A DNA stretch of 64,000 nucleotides from M30B19 sp041741535. GTDB lineage: Bacteria > Planctomycetota > Planctomycetia > Pirellulales > Pirellulaceae. Made by a program: the position numbers and the translations under genes. The stretch spans positions 1 to 64,000 of the forward strand of contig JBGSJV010000121.1 of assembly GCA_041741535.1 (NCBI GenBank), given 5' to 3'. The notes under the pieces were generated by a model. The model was not told the DNA's origin and made no database searches. It saw nothing but the letters and a program-made list of their open reading frames with translations. Below, in pieces: positions 54,903 through 64,000 of this stretch (positions are counted from its first letter, which is position 1; every line of letters starts with the position of its first letter).

Positions 54903-54911
54903 ACCGCCGCG

Positions 54912-55946
54912 TTAAACGATCTGGCTGATCTTGTGGGGCAGGGGAGTTTCGTTCACGTACAACTGCCAATGGGCTCCGCCGCTGCGTTGAAACTCTTCGA
55001 CCGCCGAGGAGCGAAGTCGCGCGAGCGCTTTGTCGCCGCCCATGGATGTCAATTGCCCCACAGTTTGTTGGGAAGTGCGAATGGTGACTTCTTCATTTGG
55101 TGCGGATGACGTTGGGCTGGTCAGGTCCTTCGGCCAGTCCCGATCCAGAGTCAAGGTTCGCAGGTTCCAATTGACGTGGCCCATCGCATCCAACCTAGCA
55201 ACGGTTTCCTGGCCCAGATAACAACCCTTCGTAAAACTGATCGCAAAATCATCGCGCAACAACTCTTGAGGCAAGGTCGTCGCGGTCGTATCTTGACCGA
55301 CAATGGGAACCCTCGCGGAGATTCGCCATTGATGGTAGTCGCTCACGGTGTGGCCAAGCCATGGACCAGCACTGGAAAGGGCATTTCGCCACGGTGACGC
55401 CTCATCCACGATTTCCGACATCTCGAACTTGTCGGAGGTTATCAACCAGGCCGCTCCGCCAGGCGCTTGCCAGACGCTCCATGGAGCGCGCGACTGCGTC
55501 AGCGATGGGTCCGCGCCGGAATCATCGCAAACAAGTTGGCCAAGGATCGGTGCGATTGTTTCAGAAGCGCTGCTGACAAGTTCGCGCGACATTTGACTCG
55601 AGTCCTCGGAATTCGGAACGCGACCGATCAACCAGGCACGCACCGGCCAGGGCGACAAACGCACATCTTCCGAAAACAAATAAGCGTCCAAGTGCTGGAT
55701 GACTTGGTCGGCAGTTGGACCGGATAACATCAGCGACAAGGTATTATCGCCCAGGATCCCGGTTCCCCAAGCGAAGACTTGACCCTTCGGATTCAGCAGC
55801 ATCAATTCCCGCGTTTGACCAGGAACGAGTCGTTTCAAATCGGCCGTACAAAAGTTATTGAGAAACTTGACGACATCTTTGCCAACCAAACGGACATAGC
55901 TCCAACCGATGGTGGGAGCAACCCAACCTAAGTCCTGCGCGCTCAT
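54912..55946 (-). CDS. ygfZ: YgfZ/GcvT-like folate-binding protein
   Basis: The 344-aa product is a YgfZ/IbA57-family protein, which helps assemble or repair Fe-S clusters in enzymes such as MiaB with folate. The signature KGCYLGQETVAR with the conserved Cys is seen near residue 245. The N-terminal half has the GcvT-like folate fold (GWSYVRLVGKDVVKFLNNF). ATG overlaps the preceding stop by four bases (ATGA), so it is translationally coupled to the LarA-like gene. Length is normal for the family. The functional link between the two is not known. Confidence 0.9.
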   Translation of the reverse strand: MSAQDLGWVAPTIGWSYVRLVGKDVVKFLNNFCTADLKRLVPGQTRELMLLNPKGQVFAWGTGILGDNTLSLMLSGPTADQVIQHLDAYLFSEDVRLSPWPVRAWLIGRVPNSEDSSQMSRELVSSASETIAPILGQLVCDDSGADPSLTQSRAPWSVWQAPGGAAWLITSDKFEMSEIVDEASPWRNALSSAGPWLGHTVSDYHQWRISARVPIVGQDTTATTLPQELLRDDFAISFTKGCYLGQETVARLDAMGHVNWNLRTLTLDRDWPKDLTSPTSSAPNEEVTIRTSQQTVGQLTSMGGDKALARLRSSAVEEFQRSGGAHWQLYVNETPLPHKISQIV

Positions 55947-57172
55947 TCGTGAATTCTCCAACGATCCGCATCTCGGATCACGGCCAAGTCAGGACTTCTA
56001 TTTATAAGTTTCTGGAATTCCGCCAAGGATTCGATGGCCCCCAAGCCCAACTCTTCCACTTCATTGGCATCCAAGTCGCTCGCCAAAAATATCGGACGAT
56101 GCCGAGTGACCTCTTCGATGATTTCGATCAAGCGAGACTTCTCGCTGCTGCGTTTTCGAGCGCTGCCCAGCGGTTGGCTGGACCGTCCGACGCCTGGAGC
56201 CAGCCACAAGATGATGGGAGCTTGGTCCGAGGACAGTGCCACAGCATTCTCGATCGCCCGGCGCACGCGATCCCACAGTCCCATGTCGTAATGCGCTTCC
56301 AAAGTCGCCAGAACCGCCGCGTGTTGCGCGGGTGCCGCGGTCCACAAGGCCTTCAAACGTTGTTTGGCATAATGCTGAATCGCTGGTCGCAAACCTGCCA
56401 CAACTTCTCCCTGTTCACCACCGGGCGCCGGAATGACGCCGATCATCAAGAAAGGACAGACCAGGTTTTCGGCTTCTTTGGCTTCTTCGCATTGCTCGGC
56501 TTGATGTCCACGCAAACGATCTTGAGTTTCGGCCGAGGACCAAGTTGGGTAGATTGAACCCGACAGGGTGAGTGCTTCGTCGCGATTCAACAACACAATG
56601 GGGATCACCACATCGGCTTCGACCAAGTGCTTGTTCAAGTAAATCGGAAAGTTGTGTCGTGAGACTCCGACCATGGCCAACGATTCTGGATCATCCGCGT
56701 GATGTTCGATTTGACAAATATGGGCCTGATCGTTGGCCATGACAATCGGTTCGGCCAAGGCCGCCGTCGGTCCCAAGATCTTGATATCCGCGAATCGAAC
56801 TCCTTGGGCCACCAACAAATGAACCAAGCCGGTAACGATTGCCCGTGAACCAGGAACATCCGGCCCGACACTGATGGCGACACTATCGCCGGGGTAAACC
56901 GCGTCGGGCAATGGCGGTGCTTCCAATGGAGCCACCAAGGCCGCCACCAATTTGTCGTGCCATGTCCCGTCGGTTTCATCCCCAGACGAACGAACCGCTC
57001 CGGTCGCTCCGAGCATCATGAGGCCCGGATGGTCAAGGATCACACGCATCCAATCTGAAAAATTTGCGTCGTTCGACAAGGAAATGGACCCACCGAGAGA
57101 GATAGTTGACCTGGGCCAGCGTTCCAGCAACTCTGCCCAGACGTTCACGATTGTGCCGGATTTTCCAACCAC
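55943..57172 (-). CDS. LarA N-terminal-like (lactate racemase domain, DUF2088) protein
   Basis: The 409-aa product resembles the N-terminal domain of nickel-pincer lactate racemase LarA. Seen are PGDSVAISVGPDVPGSRAIV (family strand), ADIKILGPTAA, HHADDPESLAMVGVSR and YLNKHLVEADVVIPIVLLNRD. The C-terminal LarA domain and its lysine-cofactor site are not obvious, so racemase activity is uncertain. The start is GTG without a strong ribosome site and may be placed later. It is first in a two-gene operon with YgfZ. Confidence 0.75.
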   Translation of the reverse strand: MVGKSGTIVNVWAELLERWPRSTISLGGSISLSNDANFSDWMRVILDHPGLMMLGATGAVRSSGDETDGTWHDKLVAALVAPLEAPPLPDAVYPGDSVAISVGPDVPGSRAIVTGLVHLLVAQGVRFADIKILGPTAALAEPIVMANDQAHICQIEHHADDPESLAMVGVSRHNFPIYLNKHLVEADVVIPIVLLNRDEALTLSGSIYPTWSSAETQDRLRGHQAEQCEEAKEAENLVCPFLMIGVIPAPGGEQGEVVAGLRPAIQHYAKQRLKALWTAAPAQHAAVLATLEAHYDMGLWDRVRRAIENAVALSSDQAPIILWLAPGVGRSSQPLGSARKRSSEKSRLIEIIEEVTRHRPIFLASDLDANEVEELGLGAIESLAEFQKLINRSPDLAVIRDADRWRIHE

Positions 57173-57307
57173 TTACAATCGGACGGCATGTTCTGCCGAT
57201 CGACCGGATCGTAACACGAGCGGCAGCCGGATGCCAGCCTTTGCCTTTGGCGGGACGATAAGTTGCGAAGCAACGGAGTCGCTGAAATCCATAGCAGGTG
57301 ATGGTAC

Positions 57308-58861
57308 GTGAATTCACAACAGATTTTTTTTCAGCTCACTTTGTGCCTGCTGTTCGCAGTCGGGTTGCTGGGTTGTGGTGGCACGGACATTGCAGGGCCG
57401 CAACCCCAGGTCGCTGAACAATCGGGGCTCAAGTCCAATGCCTTCGACGTTTTGAAACAACAGCGAGCATGGGAGACGGGCGACGTCGAGGCCAAGACTC
57501 AACAACTCTGGGACGATGTCCAAAAATTCTACGCAGGTTTGAATCGTTACAGCGATCGGGCACAAGTTCAACTGCGATACGAATTGCTGGGGAACGTGAT
57601 GTTCGAAGCGATGCCGGTTACTGTGTCGTTCGATCGTGAATCGGGCGCTTGGGAGAGCCAATTCTTTCGCACGCATTTGTATGGGGACACTCAATATCAT
57701 GTCATGACCGTGAAAGAAGCAGCGACAAATCACCTGGATCGACAAGTCAAATTACTGGCGCAGTCGAAGGAGCCAAGACAACTGGCGGAAGGCGATCCCG
57801 TCGCCCAGATCTACCTGAGCGGCGCGACGGACCTTCCGCTGAGCGAACCGGCCATGACGCAACTCGCATTGTTGCTGCCGCAGATGGAATGGCTGTCCGA
57901 CCAGCGACGTGCTCCATCGACTTCGGGAGGCAGTAAAGAACCAGAGGTCGAATCCAAACCACTTCCCAAGTGCCGTTATCAGGGCTGGGCCGTTTACAAC
58001 GATTTCCGCTGTGTAAAATTATCGCGGATTTGGTACGGGTACGAAACGGAATTTTGGATCGATGTCGACGCCAAACTCATCCGCAAAATGGTACTCTCGA
58101 AATCGATGCTGCATGGGGAACTGGCGGAGACCCCGGAAGTACGGGGCTTGGAACTGCAGATTGACTTCACTGAAATTGCTACCGGCGCGGACGCTCGGTC
58201 CCCGCAAGGATTCGCCAGCTTTCCTGCGGATCGAACGGTGCAGCGCTTGGTCAAGATCCCTGAGGCATTTCCTTCGCCTTGGATCGGACGGGTTTCGCCC
58301 ATCTTGATCTTGAAGTCGCAGGAGAACGCAACGTTGCAGTTGCCTACGAGCCAGCGTCCCACGGTTGCTCTGTTCTTGTCGCAGATAGACGTCAATGCGG
58401 CGTGGTGGCATGCATTGTCCAGCACCGCAACACATTCGAATTTGAGTACCGCGACCGTTGCCCTTATTTTGGATGGCATCGACACGCAACCTCGAACGAC
58501 CAATGTCGCGCACCGTCCACATGCGGCGACGAACCCGTTTCTCGTACCAAATGGTGCCGAAGCTTGGCAAACCATCGGTTTGAATCAAGGCCGCTGGCTG
58601 GTCATTTGGGATGCCCATGGGATGGTCCAATACGTTGGACCGGCTGAAATCGACAATTTAAGCGATACAATCGTCAAAGTTTTACAACGAATTCAACAGG
58701 GAGAAGCGATTGGCGAAGAGATGATCCGCGAATACCAGAACTTCTACACCAACTATTTGGCCCAGTTGGACGCGGATCGAGCCACGACCTTGCCGGAGCG
58801 AGTCGGTGGTCCGCTTCGTGAATCTTTACCAAATAATCGCCCCAGCCCGGACAACCCCTAA
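57308..58861 (+). CDS. Lipoprotein of unknown function
   Basis: The 517-aa product has a lipobox signal (LTLCLLFAVGLLGCG) so the mature protein begins at that Cys. The rest is mixed alpha/beta with no recognised enzymatic motif. VTVSFDRESGAWESQFFRTH and ETEFWIDVDAKLIRKMVLSK are beta-rich stretches, and LVIWDAHGMVQYVGPAEI near the end resembles part of a thioredoxin-like fold without Cys. Start is GTG. It is divergent from the LarA-like gene. Confidence 0.7.
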   Translation: MNSQQIFFQLTLCLLFAVGLLGCGGTDIAGPQPQVAEQSGLKSNAFDVLKQQRAWETGDVEAKTQQLWDDVQKFYAGLNRYSDRAQVQLRYELLGNVMFEAMPVTVSFDRESGAWESQFFRTHLYGDTQYHVMTVKEAATNHLDRQVKLLAQSKEPRQLAEGDPVAQIYLSGATDLPLSEPAMTQLALLLPQMEWLSDQRRAPSTSGGSKEPEVESKPLPKCRYQGWAVYNDFRCVKLSRIWYGYETEFWIDVDAKLIRKMVLSKSMLHGELAETPEVRGLELQIDFTEIATGADARSPQGFASFPADRTVQRLVKIPEAFPSPWIGRVSPILILKSQENATLQLPTSQRPTVALFLSQIDVNAAWWHALSSTATHSNLSTATVALILDGIDTQPRTTNVAHRPHAATNPFLVPNGAEAWQTIGLNQGRWLVIWDAHGMVQYVGPAEIDNLSDTIVKVLQRIQQGEAIGEEMIREYQNFYTNYLAQLDADRATTLPERVGGPLRESLPNNRPSPDNP

Positions 58862-59083
58862 ACCCGGAATTTTGTGAGTTGGCGGCACGTTCCGATTAAT
58901 CGGCTCAACACTTGCGAGAAGCAGAAGCGGTCAACAACTTTCGATCGGCCCTTCGAGTTGAGTCGGCCGAAAAACACAAGGCGCAAAGGTCCGAGACCGA
59001 GCATTGACGTCCTTTGGGCATCGGAAATTCAAAGACCCAATTTTGTTCTCGCGTTGGATTGAGACGCGACAGGAGTAACACAA

Positions 59084-60043
59084 ATGAGCAAGACATTAAA
59101 AAGCAGTTGGATCGCCTGCGCGGCCCTCGCCTGTTTCGCGATCTTTACCGGAAGCCAAACCGTTGTGGCTCAATCGGATTGCGGCTGCAATCAAGCAGGG
59201 CCCACTCAAGGTTACTCTCTAGACAATTATGGCGCGTCGCCATGTGACAACGGCTGCGGAACGGGGACGTTCATGGGACGACTCCGCAACGCGTTTAGCT
59301 GCGATTCGAAGTTCCGCCCAGGATTGTGGGACGGCTATTGTGATGAACGCGTGGCATGTGATCGCAGCCTTCCGCGGTTTGGATTTGGTTGCGGCACCGG
59401 CAACGGTTGCGGAGAAGCCGTCGCCACGAGTGACTGCGGTACAGCAGCTGCAGATGGTTGTGGCACTGGTTGTGGCACTGGTTGTGGTGCGGGCCGTTGC
59501 AACTTTTTCGGAAGTCATCATTTCTCGGGCTGCAGCCTACGTCGCAACTGTGGCCTCGGCCGAGGTCTGCGGATGTTCCAGTTTCCTCAAGCTGCAGGAT
59601 GTGGATCCGGTGCGTACGGTTTGCCCAGCGATTGCGGTTGCGGAGTGGATGAAGCGGCGGTTGCTGCTCCTGGCTGCGACAGCGGGTGCAATACCGGAGG
59701 ATGCAATTCTGGTGGGTGCAGCATCTTTGGACTGAAGCACAACTGCTTTCGCAACGACGGACATTTCTTCGGTTGCTTGAGTCGACATGGCCATCGTCAT
59801 GGCTTGTTCTCGGGACACGATGGGTGCGGCTGCGGTTTGTTTAACGGACTTCGCGGCAAGTTGGCTGGGTTCGGCTCTTGTGGCAGTGGCCATTGTCAAA
59901 ACGGCTGCGAAATGAACTCTTACGAAGTTGGTTGCGGTTCGGATATCGCCCAACCCCAACCCGTCGAAGCTCCAACAGTTCCGGCTCAACCAGCCGAGAC
60001 TCAACCTGCTCAAACAGCACCAGCCGAAGTTAGCGCCAACTAG
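59084..60043 (+). CDS. Cys/Gly-rich secreted protein
   Basis: The 319-aa product has a signal peptide (IACAALACFAIFTGSQTVVAQ) and a Cys/Gly-rich body with many CG, GCGTGCG and DCG units, ending in a Pro/Gln/Ala-rich tail (PVEAPTVPAQPAETQPAQTA). More than 40 Cys are present. HNCFRNDGHFFGCLSRHGHRHG supplies His-rich patches. Such Cys- and Gly-rich exported proteins are common in planctomycetes, and may be structural wall or surface proteins. AGGAG lies 7 bases before the ATG. A clear terminator follows. Confidence 0.85.
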   Translation: MSKTLKSSWIACAALACFAIFTGSQTVVAQSDCGCNQAGPTQGYSLDNYGASPCDNGCGTGTFMGRLRNAFSCDSKFRPGLWDGYCDERVACDRSLPRFGFGCGTGNGCGEAVATSDCGTAAADGCGTGCGTGCGAGRCNFFGSHHFSGCSLRRNCGLGRGLRMFQFPQAAGCGSGAYGLPSDCGCGVDEAAVAAPGCDSGCNTGGCNSGGCSIFGLKHNCFRNDGHFFGCLSRHGHRHGLFSGHDGCGCGLFNGLRGKLAGFGSCGSGHCQNGCEMNSYEVGCGSDIAQPQPVEAPTVPAQPAETQPAQTAPAEVSAN

Positions 60044-60092
60044 TCTTGGTGTTTCTTCAGACGAAGGCAGTTGCATTGGGTCTTGAATTCCG

Positions 60093-60120
60093 AAAGCCCG
60101 CCGAATTGGCGGGCTTTTTT
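60093..60120 (+). terminator. Rho-independent terminator
   Basis: The stem AAGCCCGCC / GGCGGGCTT (loop GAATT) is followed by a T-run, about 50 bp past the Cys/Gly-rich gene. Confidence 0.95.
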
Positions 60121-60238
60121 ATTTGAATTTCATTGCCTCGAGCGTTGTCGTTTTGAAGAAATGCCGAAGCTGCGTTTGCCAAGACGCAAATGGTTCCCGG
60201 TGGCTCCACGTTTTGACAAGCGTCGCTACATCTTGGGC

Positions 60239-62602
60239 CTACATCATGTCCAAAGCGTCGATATCGACAATCCACTGGATCTCGCTGGGGAGTGCCAGGT
60301 GTTTTGTGGCAGCGTGAATCTTTTGACCAACGTTGGTCGTACTGGGCGCGATCACCAAGAAGTGAAATCGATAATAACCACGTAATTTGGTGACGGGCGC
60401 CGGTGCGGGGCCGATGATTTGAAACGACGCGGGTTCTACTTCGGTGGCAAAACTATTTTGAATCGCGTCGGCCAACGCCATGCTGGCCTCCTCGGCCTGC
60501 TTTTCGCTGCCGCTACGTACAACGACGCGCGTCAAGCGACGAAACGGTGGGTATCCGAGTTTGGCCCGAGTTTGCAGTTCTTCTTGGGCAAACGCAAGAT
60601 AATTATGGTGGGCTGCGGCGGCAATCGCGGGATCGTCGGGATTCAGGGTTTGAACAATCACGCGGCCCCCTTTGGGGCCGCGGCCTGTCCGCCCGGCGAC
60701 TTGTGTTACAAGGCCGAAGACACGTTCCCGCGCTCGGAAGTCGGGCATGTGCAGCCCCGTGTCGGCATTGACGACTCCCACCAAGGTCACATTAGGAAAG
60801 TCCAAGCCTTTGGCGATCATCTGCGTGCCTAACAGGATGCTCACGTCGCCTTGGCGAAACGAATGCAACGCCGCTTCGTGTGCTCCCGGTTTTCGCATCG
60901 TGTCGGTGTCCATGCGCAACAGCGTGGCGTTGGGAAACTGGCGCCGAACTTCGGCTTCTAACTTTTGGGTCCCCAGACCTGAAAACTTGATACCTTCGTA
61001 GCGACAGGCCGGACAGGTGTTGGGGGCCGGGATTTGGTAATCGCAAAAGTGACAAACCGCGATGTCGGTGTCGCGATGATGAGTCAAGGCAATATCACAA
61101 TCGCGACACTTCACCACTTCACCACAACTTGGACACTGGATGCACGTAGAAAACCCGCGGCGATTCAACAGCAAGATAATCTGGCCGCCGTCGTTGAGCG
61201 TCTCTTGCATGGCCTGCCGCAGTTGACGACTGAGGGATCGCCCACTCTTGCCAATCGATTCAGCAATTCGCATATCAACGACCGATACGGCCGGCAGTGG
61301 TCGCGATTCAACTCGATCGGGCAAGGACAAGTACAAACTCCGTCCGGCTTTTGCGGCCTGATACGTTTCGATCGCAGGCGTCGCGGAGCCCAACACCAGA
61401 GGGACTTTGGCATGACGGCATCGTTCAGCGGCAACATCGCGAGCATGGTAACGGGGCGATTTGTCTTGCTTGAAAGACCCGTCGTGTTCTTCGTCGATAA
61501 TGACAAGTCCCAAGTGCGGTGTCGGAGCAAAGATGGCGCTCCGGGTGCCAATCACGACATCCACTTTCCCAGCCGCAATCTGTTGCCAATACCAGTGTCG
61601 TTGCGGATCGGTCAATTGACTGTGCAGGACCGCAATGCGCTGAAAACGTCGGCGAAAGCGTTGCCGCGTTTGTGGCGTCAGACTAATCTCAGGGACCAAG
61701 ACAATGGCTTGACGGCCACTGGCGATGACCGCTTCGATGGCTTGTAGATAAACCTCCGTCTTGCCACTACCCGTGACTCCATGCAGCAAAATCGGCTGGC
61801 TTGATTGCGACTCGATCGCGTCCATGATCCGCGTTAGACACAGGCGTTGCTGCGTATTGAGCTGCAACGACTGCTCGCGTTCCTCGGGTGCCACCACAAA
61901 TTCCTGAGTGTGCATGCGGCGCACTTCAACCTGTAAGAGACCACGCTTGACCAAGGAAGCAATGGGACTGCTGCCGACTTCCGCTTGCTGCAGGATTTGG
62001 TGCCCAGGAACCGGGACATCGAAGCGTGCCAAGTACTCCATGACGGCCCGCTGTTGCGCCGAAAGCCGCAGGGACGCCCAGGTATCTCGCTGGGGTGTTG
62101 CCAGCGAATAATAAGAAATCGGCCGAGTCCCCGCTCCGGCGCGAACACCGGCGGGAATGATCGTTTCAATCACTTGCCCCAAGGGAGCCACGTAGTACTC
62201 GCTAATCCAACTGGCCAATTGCAGCAGCGATCGGCTCAGCAGAACATCGGTATCAACGATCGAAAGAATCGGACGCAAGCGTTGCGCGTCCCAAATCGGC
62301 GGCGCGGCACTCATAGGGCCAGAACCGTTGGATGATAACGCTGTCGTACCGGCCCGACTGTGTGTGATGTCGATGCACCACGCCATCATTTGACGACCAC
62401 CGCGTCCCAACGGCACGGCCAAGCGACAACCCAACTGAACTTGCGACCGTAAATCGTCGGGAATCAAATAATCGTAGGGGCCAAATGGTGGTTCGGAGAA
62501 CACCACTCGGGCGACCCAAAAATCCTCGAGCGCATCGGCTACCCACGGGTCAGGGTCCAAGGGAAATAAACTCGGCTGTTCTGAGCGTTGTGACTCCGAC
62601 AT
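60239..62602 (-). CDS. priA: Primosomal replication helicase PriA
   Basis: The 787-aa product restarts stalled replication forks by loading DnaB. Domain order is N-terminal 3'-DNA-binding and winged-helix parts, helicase (Walker A GVTGSGKTEVYLQ; DEEH box VIIDEEHDGSFKQ), the inserted zinc sites (CIQCPSC, CRDC, CHFC, CPAC), and helicase C-terminal part (GTQMIAKGLDFPNVTLVG; QVAGRTGRG). All eight zinc-ligand Cys expected of PriA are present. Length is normal. It stands alone, convergent with the Cys/Gly-rich gene. Confidence 0.97.
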   Translation of the reverse strand: MSESQRSEQPSLFPLDPDPWVADALEDFWVARVVFSEPPFGPYDYLIPDDLRSQVQLGCRLAVPLGRGGRQMMAWCIDITHSRAGTTALSSNGSGPMSAAPPIWDAQRLRPILSIVDTDVLLSRSLLQLASWISEYYVAPLGQVIETIIPAGVRAGAGTRPISYYSLATPQRDTWASLRLSAQQRAVMEYLARFDVPVPGHQILQQAEVGSSPIASLVKRGLLQVEVRRMHTQEFVVAPEEREQSLQLNTQQRLCLTRIMDAIESQSSQPILLHGVTGSGKTEVYLQAIEAVIASGRQAIVLVPEISLTPQTRQRFRRRFQRIAVLHSQLTDPQRHWYWQQIAAGKVDVVIGTRSAIFAPTPHLGLVIIDEEHDGSFKQDKSPRYHARDVAAERCRHAKVPLVLGSATPAIETYQAAKAGRSLYLSLPDRVESRPLPAVSVVDMRIAESIGKSGRSLSRQLRQAMQETLNDGGQIILLLNRRGFSTCIQCPSCGEVVKCRDCDIALTHHRDTDIAVCHFCDYQIPAPNTCPACRYEGIKFSGLGTQKLEAEVRRQFPNATLLRMDTDTMRKPGAHEAALHSFRQGDVSILLGTQMIAKGLDFPNVTLVGVVNADTGLHMPDFRARERVFGLVTQVAGRTGRGPKGGRVIVQTLNPDDPAIAAAAHHNYLAFAQEELQTRAKLGYPPFRRLTRVVVRSGSEKQAEEASMALADAIQNSFATEVEPASFQIIGPAPAPVTKLRGYYRFHFLVIAPSTTNVGQKIHAATKHLALPSEIQWIVDIDALDMM

Positions 62603-62939
62603 GCGATTCCATTGCTTGACGTGGCATTGCCCTGAGTTCGAGGATCACCAGAAACAGCAGGTTTCAAGTGCTGATTCTACCTTGGCGCAACCGCCGTCCA
62701 AACCTGACCGCTGAAAATTATTTTCCATTGAAAAGCGGACTCCAATGCTTAGCGAGAAACAACCAGCCCTTGTAGGCACGGTTTAGGCGATCGGATTTGC
62801 ACTAGATTTTTGCGGTGTCTCGGTGACCGGCAACTCCGCCAAACGTGACTTCCCGAATTTTGAGTTCGCTCTTAGAATCGAGTGGTCTGTTGAAAGATAC
62901 GAGCAAAAAACTGCCGAACCAGCTTAGGAGCGTCGCGTC
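62603..62939. other. Divergent intergenic region
   Basis: About 340 bp between divergent priA and the phosphofructokinase gene. No repeat or RNA gene is recognised. TTGAAAGATACG just upstream of the kinase gene might be part of a promoter, but no clear box pair is seen. Confidence 0.35.
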
Positions 62940-64000
62940 ATGGCCAATACTTTGTCAGCCCCTCCCACCCCAAAACATTCTTTCAAGCGAGTCGCTATCC
63001 TGTTTTCAGGTGGCCCAGCTCCGGCCGCAAATGCCGTGATTTCTACCGCTGCGGCGTGTTTTGGGAAAGCCAAGATCGAGGCGATTGGGATTCTTAACGG
63101 CTACAAGAACTTGTTGGACTATGATCCCGCCAAACCGTTGCAAGAAGGCGAACACTTCATCCGCTTGGATGCAAAAGTACTTTCTCGATCCCGAAACTCG
63201 CAGGGGATCTTGATTGGCACGGCCCGTGCGAACCCAGGAAAGCAGATCAGCTCGCCGGCCGATCTTAACGACCCAGAGAAAACGGCGCCGATGAAGCGCA
63301 CGTACCAAGCCTTGGTCGACCTGGGCGTGGACGGACTTATATCCATCGGTGGCGATGACACGCTGAAAACCGCCAACAAGTTCAAACTATTTCAAGAGCG
63401 ACTGCCGTCCGGTTCGAAGCAAATCCCGGTCGTCCATTTGCCCAAGACCATCGACAACGACTACAACGGCATCGACTTCACGTTTGGGTTCTTCACCGCC
63501 GTGCAGTTCTTGTCCACCGAAATTCGCAACTTGATCTACGACGCGCAAGCCAATCACGCTTACTTTGTGGCAGAAGCCATGGGCCGGAGCGCAGGTTGGT
63601 TGGCGTACGGTGCGGCGATTGCGGGTGAAGCCAGCTTGGTGGTCAGCGTCGAAGACATTGTTGGCGACTATCGAACCGAGGAGTCGATCACGGATCCCTC
63701 CACCGGAAAAACCAAGACCCGTCCGATTATGGATCTGGACCGAGTGGTCGCTCGAATCGTGAAGACGATGACGGCTCGTGAATCCGAAGGCAAACCGTTT
63801 GGCGTGATCGTGTTGGCCGAAGGCTTGGCAGAATATCTACCGTACGAACGCTTGGAAGGTGTGCCGCGCGACGATCACGGTCATATCGCCATCAGCGAGA
63901 TTCAATTGGGACGTTTCTTCTCCAAGTTGATCGCAGCCACCTACAAGAAAGTCACTGGGAAGTCCAAGAAAATCAACCCCGTCATGTTGGGTTACGAAGC
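62940..64000 (+). CDS. 6-phosphofructokinase, PPi-type signature (cut by window end)
   Basis: The 353 residues seen belong to a phosphofructokinase that phosphorylates fructose 6-phosphate. Motifs are GGPAPAANAVIS (24-35), GGDDT (137-141), PKTIDND (168-174) and MGRSAGW (214-220). Asp140 (instead of Gly) and Lys169 (instead of Gly) are the residues that mark pyrophosphate-dependent enzymes, so the donor is probably PPi rather than ATP. AGGAG lies nine bases before the ATG. The C-terminus lies outside the window. Confidence 0.93.
   Translation, partial: MANTLSAPPTPKHSFKRVAILFSGGPAPAANAVISTAAACFGKAKIEAIGILNGYKNLLDYDPAKPLQEGEHFIRLDAKVLSRSRNSQGILIGTARANPGKQISSPADLNDPEKTAPMKRTYQALVDLGVDGLISIGGDDTLKTANKFKLFQERLPSGSKQIPVVHLPKTIDNDYNGIDFTFGFFTAVQFLSTEIRNLIYDAQANHAYFVAEAMGRSAGWLAYGAAIAGEASLVVSVEDIVGDYRTEESITDPSTGKTKTRPIMDLDRVVARIVKTMTARESEGKPFGVIVLAEGLAEYLPYERLEGVPRDDHGHIAISEIQLGRFFSKLIAATYKKVTGKSKKINPVMLGYE

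Noticed and set aside
54656..54904. Repetitive Arg/Gly/Leu protein on the minus strand
   Set aside because: It is an automatic result of a 15-bp repeat having no stop codons; no ribosome site and another frame is equally open.

Overview
The window looks like a planctomycete chromosome, most likely from the Pirellulaceae or a close relative. The pointers are a Tat-exported DUF1501 protein, a DUF1559 prepilin-like protein with the H-x9-DG motif, several DUF1573-type Cys domains, Cys-rich secreted proteins, a planctomycete-style sulfotransferase, a secretin with a very long periplasmic part, and intergenic gaps full of short palindromic repeats. No rRNA, tRNA, CRISPR array, prophage or plasmid function was seen. 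Genes lie on both strands in short operons. A phosphofructokinase gene runs off the right edge.

Layout. 0-8.5 kb: DUF1501 protein, PhyH-type dioxygenase, thioredoxin, an exported NPCBM-like protein beside a trypsin/PDZ protease, a small membrane protein and a sugar isomerase-like TIM barrel. 8.7-25 kb: TTG-started secretin with its own terminator, RluA-type pseudouridine synthase, one-heme and five-heme c-type cytochromes, a Na/Pi symporter coupled to an exported protein, an outer-membrane barrel-like protein, an OmpR-type regulator next to a sulfotransferase, and a DapA-family aldolase. 26-28.5 kb: a Y1/HUH (RAYT-like) transposase inside a field of GGGGACAGTCAC repeats. 28.7-36.3 kb: an NtrB/NtrC pair converging on a heavy-metal RND pump and its adaptor. 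37-46 kb: PAP2 lipoprotein, MOSC protein, a VWA + MoxR-like AAA pair, a membrane/HEAT-like protein and a nucleoside hydrolase. 46.9-54.1 kb: a cluster of exported, Cys-bearing proteins. 54.1-64 kb: tandem repeats, a YgfZ/LarA-like pair, a lipoprotein, a Cys/Gly-rich secreted protein, PriA and a PPi-type phosphofructokinase.

The most interesting locus is the end of the 46.9-54.1 kb cluster. There a small membrane-anchored DUF1573-like protein is interrupted by one in-frame TGA, directly after a Cys codon and four residues before another. Nineteen bases downstream begins the loop of a perfect 7-bp hairpin whose loop is GGTCT, which fits the bacterial SECIS rules. I read this as a probable selenoprotein. 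Its neighbours are two more CxC-bearing DUF1573-like proteins, one fused to a MauE/DoxX-like membrane domain with a CxCFG motif, and two small Cys-rich secreted proteins. Together they suggest an envelope thiol/selenol redox module; that role is inference.

The second theme is repeats: three copies of a 144-146 bp palindromic element with CTAG ends, a second element family, RAYT-associated repeats, paired 11-13 base motifs that build palindromes, and 9-, 14/15-, 15-, 53- and 136-bp tandem arrays.
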